From the NCBI RefSeq assembly GCF_024448165.1, contig NZ_JAMOLN010000122.1, positions 1 through 32,164 of the forward strand: a stretch of 32,164 bases of DNA, written 5' to 3'. This stretch comes from Streptomyces longispororuber. GTDB taxonomy: Bacteria; Actinomycetota; Actinomycetes; Streptomycetales; Streptomycetaceae. Shown here in pieces: positions 1 to 7,572 of this stretch (positions within the stretch are counted from its first letter, which is position 1; the number at the start of each line of letters is the position of its first letter). Under the pieces are notes generated by a model that did no database searches, was not told the DNA's origin, and saw only the letters and a list, made by a program, of their open reading frames with translations. The position numbers were made by a program, and so were the translations under genes.

Positions 1-225
1 GCCATCGCGGAGCGGCTGGCGGCCGAGGACCCGCGGTTCGCCGCCGCCCTGCGGCACGGCCGGCCGCGCCCGCCGCGCGAGTACGACCACCGTTGGGCCT
101 GGACCGCCGTGACGCTCGGCCTGGTGGCCCTCGGCGTCGGCGTCGTCACCTCGCACGGCATGGTCATCGCCGCGGCGCTGGTCGCGACGGGCGCGGCCTG
201 CCATCTCTTCGACCGGCCCCGCTGA
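1..225 (+). CDS. DUF3040 domain protein, 3' part only
   Basis: The frame is open from the first base of the window and ends at TGA 223-225, giving the last 74 residues of a protein whose 5' end lies outside. The visible part starts with an ERLAAEDPRFAAAL-like stretch, which resembles the N-terminal helix of actinobacterial DUF3040 proteins (usually preceded by a 'LSEHE..' start), so only about 10-15 residues are probably missing. Two hydrophobic segments follow (about residues 36-50 and 53-68 of the fragment), as expected for this small membrane protein family. Function is unknown in the family. It is convergent with the ABC exporter, with 9 bp between the two stop codons. Confidence 0.75.
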   Translation, partial: AIAERLAAEDPRFAAALRHGRPRPPREYDHRWAWTAVTLGLVALGVGVVTSHGMVIAAALVATGAACHLFDRPR

Positions 226-239
226 CCTGATCGGTCAGC
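221..239. terminator. Small hairpin spanning both convergent stop codons
   Basis: GCTGACC (221-227) and GGTCAGC (233-239) form a 7-bp perfect inverted repeat with a 5-nt loop. The stop codons of the DUF3040 gene (223-225) and of the ABC exporter (235-237) each lie inside an arm. It could act as a weak bidirectional terminator, but there is no U-tract and the stem is short. Confidence 0.3.
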
Positions 240-2001
240 CGTGCCGGGCGGGTTGCAGTCCGGCGTAGACCCCGCCCCTGGACAGGAGTTCACGGTGCGT
301 GCCGCTCTCCACGATCCGGCCGCCGTCCATGACCACGATCCGGTCGGCGCCCTGGATGGTCGAGAGCCGGTGCGCCACGACGAACACGGTGCGGCCGTGC
401 ACCAGGCGCGCGAGGGCTTCCTGGACGAGGGCCTCGGAGCGGTTGTCGAGGGCCGACGTCGCCTCGTCGAGGACGAGGACGCGCGGGTCGCGGATCAGGG
501 CGCGGGCGATGGCCAGGCGCTGCTTCTGGCCGCCGGACAGCCGGGCGCCGCGCTCGCCGACGACGGTGTCGAGGCCGTCGGGCAGCCGCTCCACGAACTC
601 CAGCGCGTTGGCGTCGCGCAGGGCCTGCTGGAGCGTCCGCTCGTCGGTGTCACGCAGGCCGTACGTCACGTTGTCGCGGATGCTGCCCTCGAACAGGATC
701 GACTCCTGCGGCACCACGGACAGGAACCGGCGGTAGCTGCGCAGGTCGAGGGTGGCCATGTCGACGCCGTCGAGGAGGATGCGGCCGGTCGTCGGGCGGA
801 TGAAGCCGATCAGCAGGTTCAGGACGGTCGACTTGCCCGCGCCGGACGCGCCGACGAGCGCGATCGTCTCGCCGGGGCTCGCGGAGAGGGTGAACGCGTC
901 GACGGCCGGGGCCTCGTCGCCGTACGCGAAGCCGACGTGCCGGAAGTCGATGCGGCCGCGCACCTGCTCCACGTCGGCCTTGCCCGCGTTGCTCTCCAGG
1001 TCGGGGGCCTGGAGCACCTCGCCGGCCGAGCGCACCGACTCGAGGCCCTTGCTGATGACCGGGGCCAGGCCGAGCAGCGTCGTCACGGAGCTGGTCAGGA
1101 CGGTGAAGAAGGAGCTGAGCATGACGACGTCGCCGGCCGTCACCGGCAGCCAGCCGTGGTAGGCGACGAGGGCGGAGCCGGTGAGGCAGAGCACGCCGAG
1201 GACGTTGAGCATGACCCAGGCCGCCGAGTTGAAGCGGCCGTTCATGGTGTCCAGGCGCAGGCCCGCGGCGAACACCTGGCGCAGGGAGCCGTCGACGCGG
1301 CCGAGCGCGGTGCGTTCCAGGCCGTGGGCGCGGGTGATGGGGATGAGGGTGGTCATCTCGCCGACCCGGGAGGAGAGGTGCTCCACCTCGCGGCGGAAGT
1401 GTTCGTTGTGGCTGCGCAACCGGCCTCGTAGCCGCATCACGAGGAAGCCCGCGGCGGGGACCACGACGAGGAACACCGGCAGGAACTCGGGGGTGCGCAG
1501 GCCGATCACGACGAGGCCGCCGGTGAGCGTGACCACGGCGCCCAGGCCCATGTCGGAGCTCTGCTGCACCATCTGCTCGACGGACTCCACGTCCCGGACG
1601 ACCTTGGCCTGCAGCACGCTGGAGCTGACGCGGGCGTGGTAGCCGATGGAGAGCTGCTGCATGCGCCGGCACAGGGCGGAGCGCAGGGTCGTGCCCATGC
1701 GGCGGATGCTGCCGCCGAGGAGGCGTACGTACCACTGGTGGAGCGGGTAGTTGATCACGAGGATGAAGAGCAGGACGCCGGTGGCCTGCCACAGGCGGTT
1801 CTGGGAGCCGTGCTGGACGACGACATCGAGGACGGTCGCCGTGATCAGGGGCAGGAGCCAGATCGGGCTGTGCTTGACGACGAAGACGGCCGCGGCGAGC
1901 AGGAGTTTGCCGCGGTCGGGGCGGAAGAGGTGGAGGAGGGTCCGGATGGGGTGCTCACCGCGGTAGCGGTGGTCCAGATGGTCGGGCACCGAGGGCTGCA
2001 T
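235..2001 (-). CDS. ABC exporter, fused membrane and ATPase domains
   Basis: Half-transporter of the ABC exporter superfamily: an N-terminal transmembrane domain with about six helices, then a C-terminal nucleotide-binding domain. The ATPase motifs are plain: Walker A GASGAGKST (encoded near 826-855), signature LSGGQKQR (near 525-545), Walker B VLVLDEATSALD and a switch histidine in VVAHRLST. It should work as a homodimer or with a partner encoded elsewhere; no second half-transporter is adjacent and the exported substrate cannot be read from the sequence. I chose the ATG at 2001 (MQPSVPDHLDH...), which has a GGGA element about 8 nt upstream. ATGs at 2019, 2052 and 2133 are in frame, but the last two would place an 18-bp palindrome inside the coding region. 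Length with this start is 588 residues, normal for the family. Confidence 0.85.
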   Translation of the reverse strand: MQPSVPDHLDHRYRGEHPIRTLLHLFRPDRGKLLLAAAVFVVKHSPIWLLPLITATVLDVVVQHGSQNRLWQATGVLLFILVINYPLHQWYVRLLGGSIRRMGTTLRSALCRRMQQLSIGYHARVSSSVLQAKVVRDVESVEQMVQQSSDMGLGAVVTLTGGLVVIGLRTPEFLPVFLVVVPAAGFLVMRLRGRLRSHNEHFRREVEHLSSRVGEMTTLIPITRAHGLERTALGRVDGSLRQVFAAGLRLDTMNGRFNSAAWVMLNVLGVLCLTGSALVAYHGWLPVTAGDVVMLSSFFTVLTSSVTTLLGLAPVISKGLESVRSAGEVLQAPDLESNAGKADVEQVRGRIDFRHVGFAYGDEAPAVDAFTLSASPGETIALVGASGAGKSTVLNLLIGFIRPTTGRILLDGVDMATLDLRSYRRFLSVVPQESILFEGSIRDNVTYGLRDTDERTLQQALRDANALEFVERLPDGLDTVVGERGARLSGGQKQRLAIARALIRDPRVLVLDEATSALDNRSEALVQEALARLVHGRTVFVVAHRLSTIQGADRIVVMDGGRIVESGTHRELLSRGGVYAGLQPARHG

Positions 2002-2029
2002 GCCTAGATCCCATCCCATCCACCCCACT

Positions 2030-2047
2030 GGAGAAAGCGCTTTCTCC
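2030..2047. promoter_or_regulatory. 18-bp perfect palindrome, LacI-type operator candidate
   Basis: GGAGAAAGCGCTTTCTCC is an exact palindrome with the central CG step and AGCGCT core common in LacI-family operators; its core GAAAGCGCTTTC is close to the cre/LacI consensus. It lies 29 bp upstream of the chosen exporter start at 2001, where a repressor would block transcription. No LacI-family gene is present in the window, so the cognate regulator, if any, is elsewhere. Confidence 0.55.
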
Positions 2048-2175
2048 CACATCGGCGGGAACCCGCCGCCGCCATCCGGACGTTGAATCAGCGGGAGCCG
2101 GGGCACCCCCAAAGCAAGACTGTGACAACCCATAAACCATCCTTATGAGCTCATAGACCGAACCCGGCTACGAAC

Positions 2176-2194
2176 TAAGGCTTGCCTTACTTTA
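2176..2194. promoter_or_regulatory. Iron box (DmdR/IdeR type) upstream of fprA
   Basis: The 19 bases from 2176 match the DtxR/IdeR consensus TWAGGTWAGSCTWACCTWA at 16 of 19 positions (mismatches at positions 6, 8 and 16). A TAAGAT hexamer at 2193-2198 could be the -10 of the fprA promoter, which would put the box between -10 and -35, the classical place for iron-dependent repression. The match is counted by eye, without a background model. Confidence 0.6.
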
Positions 2195-2197
2195 AGA

Positions 2198-2233
2198 TTC
2201 CCTTCGAGCACTTCTTGGATCACTCGAAGGGAA
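2198..2233 (+). promoter_or_regulatory. Inverted repeat sequestering the fprA ribosome binding site
   Basis: TTCCCTTCGAG (2198-2208) and CTCGAAGGGAA (2223-2233) are exact reverse complements (11 bp) with a 14-nt loop. The 3' arm contains the AAGGGA Shine-Dalgarno element 8 nt before the ATG at 2241. As RNA the hairpin would hide the ribosome binding site; as DNA it is a 36-bp dyad starting 3 bp after the iron box. It may be a translational control hairpin, an operator, or both. Confidence 0.6.
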
Positions 2234-2240
2234 CCTGTAC

Positions 2241-3605
2241 ATGCCTCGCCCCCTGAGGGTCGCCATCGTCGGAGCCGGCCCCGCCGGCATCTACGCCGCC
2301 GACGCGCTGCTCAAGTCCGACGCGGCCACCGACCCGGGTGTGTCCATCGACCTCTTCGAGCGCATGCCGGCCCCCTTCGGCCTGATCCGCTACGGCGTCG
2401 CGCCCGACCACCCGCGCATCAAGGGCATCGTCACCGCCCTGCACCAGGTCCTCGACAAGCCGCAGATCCGGCTCTTCGGCAACGTCGACTACCCCCGCGA
2501 CATCGACCTCGACGACCTGCGCGCCTTCTACGACGCCGTCGTCTTCTCCACCGGCGCCACCGCCGACCGCGCACTCGGCATCCCGGGCATCGACCTGGAC
2601 GGCTCGTACGGCGCGGCGGACTTCGTCTCCTGGTACGACGGCCACCCCGACGTCCCCCGGACCTGGCCGCTGGAGGCGGAGAAGGTCGCCGTCCTCGGCG
2701 TCGGCAACGTCGCGCTCGACGTGGCCCGCATCCTCGCGAAGACCGCGGACGAACTGCTGCCGACCGAGATCCCAGCCAACGTCCACGACGGACTCAAGGC
2801 CAACAAGGCCCTGGAGGTCCACGTCTTCGGCCGTCGCGGCCCCGCGCAGGCCAAGTTCAGCCCGATGGAGCTGCGCGAGCTGGACCACTCGCCGAACATC
2901 GAGGTCATCGTCAACCCCGAGGACATCGACTACGACGAGGGCTCGATCGCGACCCGGCGCAGCAACAAGCAGGCCGACATGGTCGCCAAGACGCTGGAGA
3001 ACTGGGCGATCCGCGACGAGGGCACCCGCCCGCACAAGCTGTTCCTGCACTTCTTCGAGTCGCCCACCGAGATCCTCGGCGAGGACGGCCGCGTCGTCGG
3101 CCTGCGCACGGAGCGCACCGAGCTGGACGGCACCGGCAACGTCAAGGGCACCGGCGCCCACACGGACTGGGACGTCACCGCGGTCTACCGCGCGGTCGGC
3201 TACCTCTCCGACGAGCTGCCCAAGCTCCCCTGGGACATCGCCTCCGGGACCGTGCCGGACGAGGGCGGCCGGGTGATCCAGGAGAACGGCGAGCACCTGC
3301 CGTCCACGTACGTCACCGGCTGGATCCGGCGCGGCCCGGTGGGCCTCATCGGCCACACCAAGGGCGACGCCAACGAGACGGTGGCCAACCTCCTGGCGGA
3401 CCACGCCGAGGGCCGGCTGCTCGCCCCCACCTCGCCCGCGCCCGAGGCCGTCGAGGAGTTCCTCGGCGAGCGCGGCGTCCGCTACACGACGTGGGACGGC
3501 TGGTACCGGCTCGACGCCGCCGAGAAGGCGCTCGGTGAGCCCCAGGGCCGCGAGCGCGTCAAGATCGTCGAGCGGGAGGACATGCTCAAGGCCAGCGGCG
3601 CCTGA
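2241..3605 (+). CDS. fprA: Ferredoxin/adrenodoxin-type NADP+ reductase (FprA-like)
   Basis: Flavoprotein of the adrenodoxin reductase/FprA family that passes electrons between NADPH and ferredoxin through FAD. The protein (454 residues, normal for the family) opens with the FAD Rossmann motif GAGPAG at residues 11-16. A second dinucleotide motif, LGVGNVALDVAR (about 152-163), is the NADP-binding site. The C-terminal part has the family block GWIRRGPVGLIGHTKGDANET, which contacts FAD. The ATG at 2241 follows a good Shine-Dalgarno sequence. The gene stands alone: divergent from the exporter, closed by a strong terminator. The iron box upstream suggests induction under iron limitation, where such reductases could supply electrons for siderophore iron release or Fe-S repair; that role is inference. 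Confidence 0.92.
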   Translation: MPRPLRVAIVGAGPAGIYAADALLKSDAATDPGVSIDLFERMPAPFGLIRYGVAPDHPRIKGIVTALHQVLDKPQIRLFGNVDYPRDIDLDDLRAFYDAVVFSTGATADRALGIPGIDLDGSYGAADFVSWYDGHPDVPRTWPLEAEKVAVLGVGNVALDVARILAKTADELLPTEIPANVHDGLKANKALEVHVFGRRGPAQAKFSPMELRELDHSPNIEVIVNPEDIDYDEGSIATRRSNKQADMVAKTLENWAIRDEGTRPHKLFLHFFESPTEILGEDGRVVGLRTERTELDGTGNVKGTGAHTDWDVTAVYRAVGYLSDELPKLPWDIASGTVPDEGGRVIQENGEHLPSTYVTGWIRRGPVGLIGHTKGDANETVANLLADHAEGRLLAPTSPAPEAVEEFLGERGVRYTTWDGWYRLDAAEKALGEPQGRERVKIVEREDMLKASGA

Positions 3606-3619
3606 GCACCACCCCGTGG

Positions 3620-3669
3620 CAGCGGCAGGGCCGGCCGGCTTCCGAGGAAGCCGGCCGGCCCTGCCGCTG
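3620..3669. terminator. Strong bidirectional terminator, 24-bp stem
   Basis: Positions 3620-3643 and 3646-3669 are exact reverse complements (24 bp, very GC-rich) around a GA centre. It sits 14 bp after the fprA stop and 5 bp before the stop of the convergent KDPG aldolase gene, so it can end transcripts from both sides. No U-tract is visible, which is usual in high-GC actinobacteria. Confidence 0.88.
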
Positions 3670-3674
3670 TGTCG

Positions 3675-4286
3675 TCAGGCGATCGCCCGGGTCAGCCGTG
3701 CGACGTTGGCCCGCACGTCGCCCTTGGTGAGGTCGCTGCCGATGCTCACCGTGAAGGCACCGGCCGCCAGCCATTCGGCGGCGTTGTCCACCGTGACGCC
3801 GCCCGTCGCCATGATGCGGGCGCCGGGCAGCACCGCCAGTACGGACGTCAGGTAGGCGATGCCGCCGACGTGGGCGGGGAACAGCTTGGCCACGCCGCGG
3901 TCCGCGGCGACCCGCAGCTCGCTCGGCGTCAGACCGCCCTCGACCAGGAGCCGGCCGGCCGCGTCCGCCACGGGACGCACCTCGGGCACCTGGAACGGAC
4001 TGACGAGGAAGTGCGCTCCGGCCGCCAGGGCCCGCTCGGCGATGTCCGGCGAGGTGACGGTGCCCAGGCCGAGCGTCACCTCGGGGACGTCCCGCGACCA
4101 GGTCTCCACCAGCTTCTCCCAGCCCGGTGTGGTGGCGGTGAACTCGAAGGCCGTGATGCCGCAGTCGACGAGGGTGCGGGCCAGGGCGTCGGCGCTGTCG
4201 GCGTCGGCCGCGCGGACGGTCGGGGTGACGCGGGCCTGCCGCAGCCGCTCGACGACCCGGGCGACGGCGGGCGCGGGGCCGGTCAT
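3675..4286 (-). CDS. KDPG/KHG-type aldolase
   Basis: Class I aldolase of the Eda family, expected to cleave 2-keto-3-deoxy-6-phosphogluconate to pyruvate and glyceraldehyde 3-phosphate. Its 203 residues match the family length. The Schiff-base lysine is K134 in AKLFPA and the catalytic glutamate is E48 in FEFT, lining up with K133 and E45 of E. coli Eda; the phosphate-binding glycine block ATGGV is also present. Its ATG overlaps the HPr stop by 4 nt, so it is translationally coupled as the last gene of the operon. It should take the product of the DgaE-like ammonia lyase. The typical cluster of this type carries a different aldolase family (EF_0839, KDGP aldolase), so this copy looks like a replacement. 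Confidence 0.88.
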   Translation of the reverse strand: MTGPAPAVARVVERLRQARVTPTVRAADADSADALARTLVDCGITAFEFTATTPGWEKLVETWSRDVPEVTLGLGTVTSPDIAERALAAGAHFLVSPFQVPEVRPVADAAGRLLVEGGLTPSELRVAADRGVAKLFPAHVGGIAYLTSVLAVLPGARIMATGGVTVDNAAEWLAAGAFTVSIGSDLTKGDVRANVARLTRAIA

Positions 4287-4546
4287 GCGGGGTCCGCGAT
4301 GCGGGCGAGGGCGTCGAGCGTGGACTCCGCGTCGGCGCCGCGGGCGCGCAGCACGATGGCGTCGCCGCAGCGGATGTTGAGCGTCATCAGCGACAGCACG
4401 CTGCGCGCGGGGACCTCCCGCCCGTCCTCCAGGGCGACGGTGACGTCGGCCGTGCTGCGGGCCGCGGTCTGGGCGAACGCGGCGGCGGGGCGGGCGTGCA
4501 GGCCCGCCTCCTCGGTGACCACCAGGCGGCGTTCGATCACGGTCAT
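4283..4546 (-). CDS. HPr-type phosphocarrier protein
   Basis: An 87-residue HPr. The phosphorylation site is H17 in EAGLHARPA, matching His15 of classical HPr, and S49/S52 lie in the region of the regulatory Ser46. HPr carries phosphate from enzyme I to sugar-specific EIIA/EIIB components of the PTS. The gene is nested between the ammonia lyase and the aldolase with ATGA overlaps on both sides, so it is made in step with them. No enzyme I is present in the window, so it would depend on a chromosomal ptsI product. An HPr dedicated to one operon is strong contextual evidence that the operon's substrate is taken up or phosphorylated through PTS chemistry. It could alternatively be only a regulatory phosphocarrier (an NPr-like role). 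Confidence 0.9.
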   Translation of the reverse strand: MTVIERRLVVTEEAGLHARPAAAFAQTAARSTADVTVALEDGREVPARSVLSLMTLNIRCGDAIVLRARGADAESTLDALARIADPA

Positions 4547-5643
4547 CGGGTTCCTTCCTCCAGGAGCGCGGTCAGACGTGCCACCAACTGCTCCTCCTCG
4601 TCCGGCTTCATGGGGCGCGGGTCGATGAGCAGGCGGCCCGTGGCGGCCTGGTGGTCCCTCAGGTGGACGCCGGACGCGGCGAGTTCGGCGGCGAGCCGGG
4701 TGGCGTCACGGCCCGCTGCGGCCGGGTCGACGGTCAGTTCGGTGCGGTGGATGGCGCGGCCCGCCTCGTCGCCGACCACGCGGGTCGTGAGGCCGGGCAG
4801 GGCGGACAGCCGGTCCGCGAGCTTCGCCATGCGCGCACGGTGGTCGCCGGTCGGCTCCGTCCCGTAGTCGCGCAGGGCCTGGACGAGGCCGAACAGGGTC
4901 TCCTTGCCGACCTTCATCGGGCGGGCGATGCCGCCGTACTGGGCGCGGCAGGCCGCCATGTACCGGGCGCTGCCGCAGATCATTCCGGAGGTGGGGCCGC
5001 CGACGGCCTTGCCGCCGCTGTAGATCACCAGGTCGGCGCCGGTGCCGGGCCAGCGCCGCAGGTCCTCCTCGGCCGCCGCGTCGACGATGACCGGGACGCC
5101 GTGCGCCCGGCCTGCCTCGACGGTCTCGGCGAGGGAGACCATGCCCTTCTGGACGGCGTGGTGCGACTGGACGTACAGCAGGGCCGCCGTGCGGGGGCCG
5201 ATCGCCCCCGTCAGGTGGTCCCGGGAGACCTTGTTGGCGGAGCCGGCCTCGACCGGGCGGCCGCCGCCGAGGGCGATCATCTGGCGCACGGGCGCACCGA
5301 AGTGGACGGAGTGGCCGCGCGGCAGGATCACCTCGCAGGGTGCGTCGCCGGCGTCGGGCAGGGCTTCGATCCTGGCCAGGTCGGTGCCCGCGACGACGGC
5401 GGCGACCGCGATGGCGATGCCGGCGGCGGCGCCGGTGGTGGGGCAGCCGTCCTCGGTACCGGTGGCCCGGGCGATCTCCCGGCCCACCGCCGTGATCAGG
5501 TCGTCCATGACGACGTGGTGGCGGGCGGCCTCGCCCATGGCGGCGACGACCGCGTCGCTGAGGACGCTGCCGCCGAGCGCGGTCATCTTGCCGCTGGCGT
5601 TGACGGCCGGTGGCACGCCGAGGTCCGTGTGGAGTGGGTGCAC
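4543..5643 (-). CDS. DgaE/SelA-like PLP-dependent ammonia lyase
   Basis: PLP enzyme of the SelA-related family that includes DgaE, the D-glucosaminate-6-phosphate ammonia lyase of Salmonella. The 366-residue protein shows VNASGKMT near the N-terminus (about 14-21), the cofactor aspartate region VIVDAAAEED (about 186-195) and the likely Schiff-base lysine K212 in YSGGKAVGGP. The expected reaction is elimination of ammonia from a 2-amino-2-deoxy sugar acid 6-phosphate to give a 2-keto-3-deoxy sugar acid phosphate, which suits the KDPG aldolase two genes downstream. The start is GTG at 5643 with AAGGA about 9 nt upstream; 43 nt separate it from the DUF4310 stop. The exact stereoisomer used cannot be read from sequence. 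Confidence 0.85.
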   Translation of the reverse strand: MHPLHTDLGVPPAVNASGKMTALGGSVLSDAVVAAMGEAARHHVVMDDLITAVGREIARATGTEDGCPTTGAAAGIAIAVAAVVAGTDLARIEALPDAGDAPCEVILPRGHSVHFGAPVRQMIALGGGRPVEAGSANKVSRDHLTGAIGPRTAALLYVQSHHAVQKGMVSLAETVEAGRAHGVPVIVDAAAEEDLRRWPGTGADLVIYSGGKAVGGPTSGMICGSARYMAACRAQYGGIARPMKVGKETLFGLVQALRDYGTEPTGDHRARMAKLADRLSALPGLTTRVVGDEAGRAIHRTELTVDPAAAGRDATRLAAELAASGVHLRDHQAATGRLLIDPRPMKPDEEEQLVARLTALLEEGTR

Positions 5644-5686
5644 GCTGCTGCTTCCTTGAACTCTGTCTGCCGGGAGGTCCGGGAGG

Positions 5687-6430
5687 TCACTTGCCGGGGA
5701 TGGGGAAGAAGAGGCCGGCGAGCATCGCGCCGATGATGGCGCCGCCGGTGAGCGGCTTCTGCCACTTGTAGAAGAGGGCGGCGCCGATGGTGGAGCCGAG
5801 CCCGACGGGCAGGGAGGCGGTGGCGGCGGAGATGATGACGAGCGGGCCGAGATAGCGTCCGGCCGAGTTGCCCGCGCCCATCATCACGTCGGCGCCGAAG
5901 GTGGAGGTGCCGCCGGTGGAGTTCACGGTGGCGCGGCGGATGACGAGGATCGCGACGCCGATGAGCGCGCCGAGCACCGCGCCGACCGGGATCGCCAGCC
6001 AGAAGTGCTGGAGCGGGGCCGTGAATCCGGCGGCGAGCAGCATCGCGGGGATGCCGATGCCGACGCCGGTCTGCAGGGAGCCGCCGATGTCGAGGATGCC
6101 GACCATGGGACCCTCGATGACGCGGGCGAACAGGAAGCCCGCGCCGAACGCGGCGGCCGCGCCGTAACTGCCGCCCTCCATACCGGCCTTGAGCATGGAG
6201 GCGACGGCGACCTCGTTGAACACCCCGGTGTGGTAGACGTAGTAGAGGTGCGTGCCGGTGAAGATCCCGGCGGCCAGGCAGGCCACGAAGACAGGGAAGG
6301 CCCACTCGGAGAGCCAGAAGCTGCCTTCGCCCGGCACCTTGGTGAGGAAGCCGCCCGGGGTTCTGGTGGCGGAGTTCTGTGCGGGGATGCCGCCCGCGGC
6401 GGCGGGCGCGGACGTCGATGAGTCGGTCAT
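5687..6430 (-). CDS. DUF4310 integral membrane protein (EF_0833 type)
   Basis: A 247-residue membrane protein with about six to seven hydrophobic segments and glycine-rich loops (GPMVGILDIGGS, GGTSTFGADVMMGAG). Its length, composition and neighbours (SFCGS, DUF4312, DUF4311, DgaE-like) match family DUF4310, whose function is undescribed. With the preceding DUF4311 protein it probably forms the membrane channel of the proposed uptake system, comparable in role to paired PTS IIC/IID subunits; this is inference from context, not homology I can demonstrate. A 38-residue N-terminal extension rich in Ala/Ser/Pro precedes the first membrane segment. It follows DUF4311 after 13 nt. Confidence 0.8.
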   Translation of the reverse strand: MTDSSTSAPAAAGGIPAQNSATRTPGGFLTKVPGEGSFWLSEWAFPVFVACLAAGIFTGTHLYYVYHTGVFNEVAVASMLKAGMEGGSYGAAAAFGAGFLFARVIEGPMVGILDIGGSLQTGVGIGIPAMLLAAGFTAPLQHFWLAIPVGAVLGALIGVAILVIRRATVNSTGGTSTFGADVMMGAGNSAGRYLGPLVIISAATASLPVGLGSTIGAALFYKWQKPLTGGAIIGAMLAGLFFPIPGK

Positions 6431-6443
6431 GTCGGGGCCTGCC

Positions 6444-7232
6444 TCACTGGGGCTTGGTGCCGGTCGCGTCGTGGAACTGCAGGAGCCAGTGCGGGATGTC
6501 GACCTTCAGCTGCTGGAGCAGGGTGATGTCCGCCCCGCGCAGGAAGGTGCTGGCCGCGAACAGGATGATCACCGCGCCGGCCAGGGACTTGGTGACCTTC
6601 GTCCAGCCGAGGTCGTCGACGCCCTTGCCGATGACGATGCCGAGCACGATGCCGGGCACGGCGTTGCCCATCACGAGGTGGCCGAGGCCGCCGAGGATGG
6701 TGCCCCAGGCTCCGGTGCGCCGGCCCGCGTCGACGGCGGCCATCCAGAAGATGATCGGCATCACGGGGTTGATCAGCCACTCCGACGCCGGTCCGAGGAC
6801 CTTGGCGGCGACGTCCTGGAGGGAGTGCGGGATGGACGCCGCGGTGGTGTTGAGCAGCGTGATCAGGACCATTCCGACGACGGTGCCGGTGAGGGCCATC
6901 CGGCGCGGGTTGTGCAGTGTCTCCGCGAGGTTCCGGTTCTTGATCATCGCGGCCGACGCGGTCCAGTGCGGCACGATCCGGTGGTCGACGTCACCGGTGA
7001 GGGCGCCGGTGCCGACCGCGCTCGACCAGGCGTTGAAGAGGAAGCCCAGGCCGAAGGAGAAGTGGGCGACGGGGTCGTTCTGGCAGGCGTTCAGTTCGCC
7101 GAGGGTCCGGAAGGCGCCCATGCCCTGGACCTTCGGGGCGTGGAACATCCGGGCGACGCCCGCGCTCGCGCCGAAGCCGATGAGGCCGCCGATGACGAGC
7201 GACTCCAGGAGGACGGTGAGGGTGTCGTTCAT
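6444..7232 (-). CDS. DUF4311 integral membrane protein (EF_0832 type)
   Basis: A 262-residue membrane protein with an N-terminal hydrophobic segment (about residues 5-30), a polar conserved stretch (GMGAFRTLGELNACQNDP, about 38-55) and further hydrophobic segments in the C-terminal two thirds. It matches the profile and gene order of DUF4311, a family known only from this kind of cluster. Conserved-looking polar residues inside the membrane-associated part (N48, C50, N52, D53) are candidates for substrate contact. The ATG at 7232 lies 4 nt after the DUF4312 stop, so the two are made together. Function is not established; a permease subunit is my inference. Confidence 0.8.
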   Translation of the reverse strand: MNDTLTVLLESLVIGGLIGFGASAGVARMFHAPKVQGMGAFRTLGELNACQNDPVAHFSFGLGFLFNAWSSAVGTGALTGDVDHRIVPHWTASAAMIKNRNLAETLHNPRRMALTGTVVGMVLITLLNTTAASIPHSLQDVAAKVLGPASEWLINPVMPIIFWMAAVDAGRRTGAWGTILGGLGHLVMGNAVPGIVLGIVIGKGVDDLGWTKVTKSLAGAVIILFAASTFLRGADITLLQQLKVDIPHWLLQFHDATGTKPQ

Positions 7233-7236
7233 CGGG

Positions 7237-7572
7237 TCACCTCATGTGCAGGGCGTGCTGGAGCGGCGAGAGCCGTTCCTCACGCACCGCGAAGTCGAGG
7301 GCGTCCAGGTCGAGGGAGGCCACCTGCACGTCGATGCGCAGGGTGATCTCGAAGCGCTGCCGGGTGCGCGGGAAGAACAGTCCGAGGAACCGTTCGGTCC
7401 AGCGGTGCTCGACCGCCGAGACGACCTCCAGGTCCAGCGGCTCGACGCGGAAGCTGACGCCGTCGGTGCGCTTGCCGACCGCGGACTGGACCTGGCCGAT
7501 GGCGGTGGCGAAGGCCTTCTCGCGGGTGGGCCCGGCGCCGGTCAGGCGCAGGGTGTGGCGGGACTGCTTCAC
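7237..7572 (-). CDS. DUF4312 small soluble protein (EF_0831 type)
   Basis: A 111-residue soluble protein, start GTG at 7572, which overlaps the SFCGS stop by 4 nt (GTGA). It has no signal or membrane segment and appears alpha/beta. The central block EHRWTERFLGLFFPR (about residues 55-69) is the most distinctive part. Histidines at 6, 56 and 106 are the only candidates for phosphorylation; H56 sits in the distinctive block. It matches DUF4312 by size, position and gene order. In the proposed uptake system it would be one of the two cytoplasmic subunits. No biochemical function is known to me. Confidence 0.78.
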   Translation of the reverse strand: MKQSRHTLRLTGAGPTREKAFATAIGQVQSAVGKRTDGVSFRVEPLDLEVVSAVEHRWTERFLGLFFPRTRQRFEITLRIDVQVASLDLDALDFAVREERLSPLQHALHMR

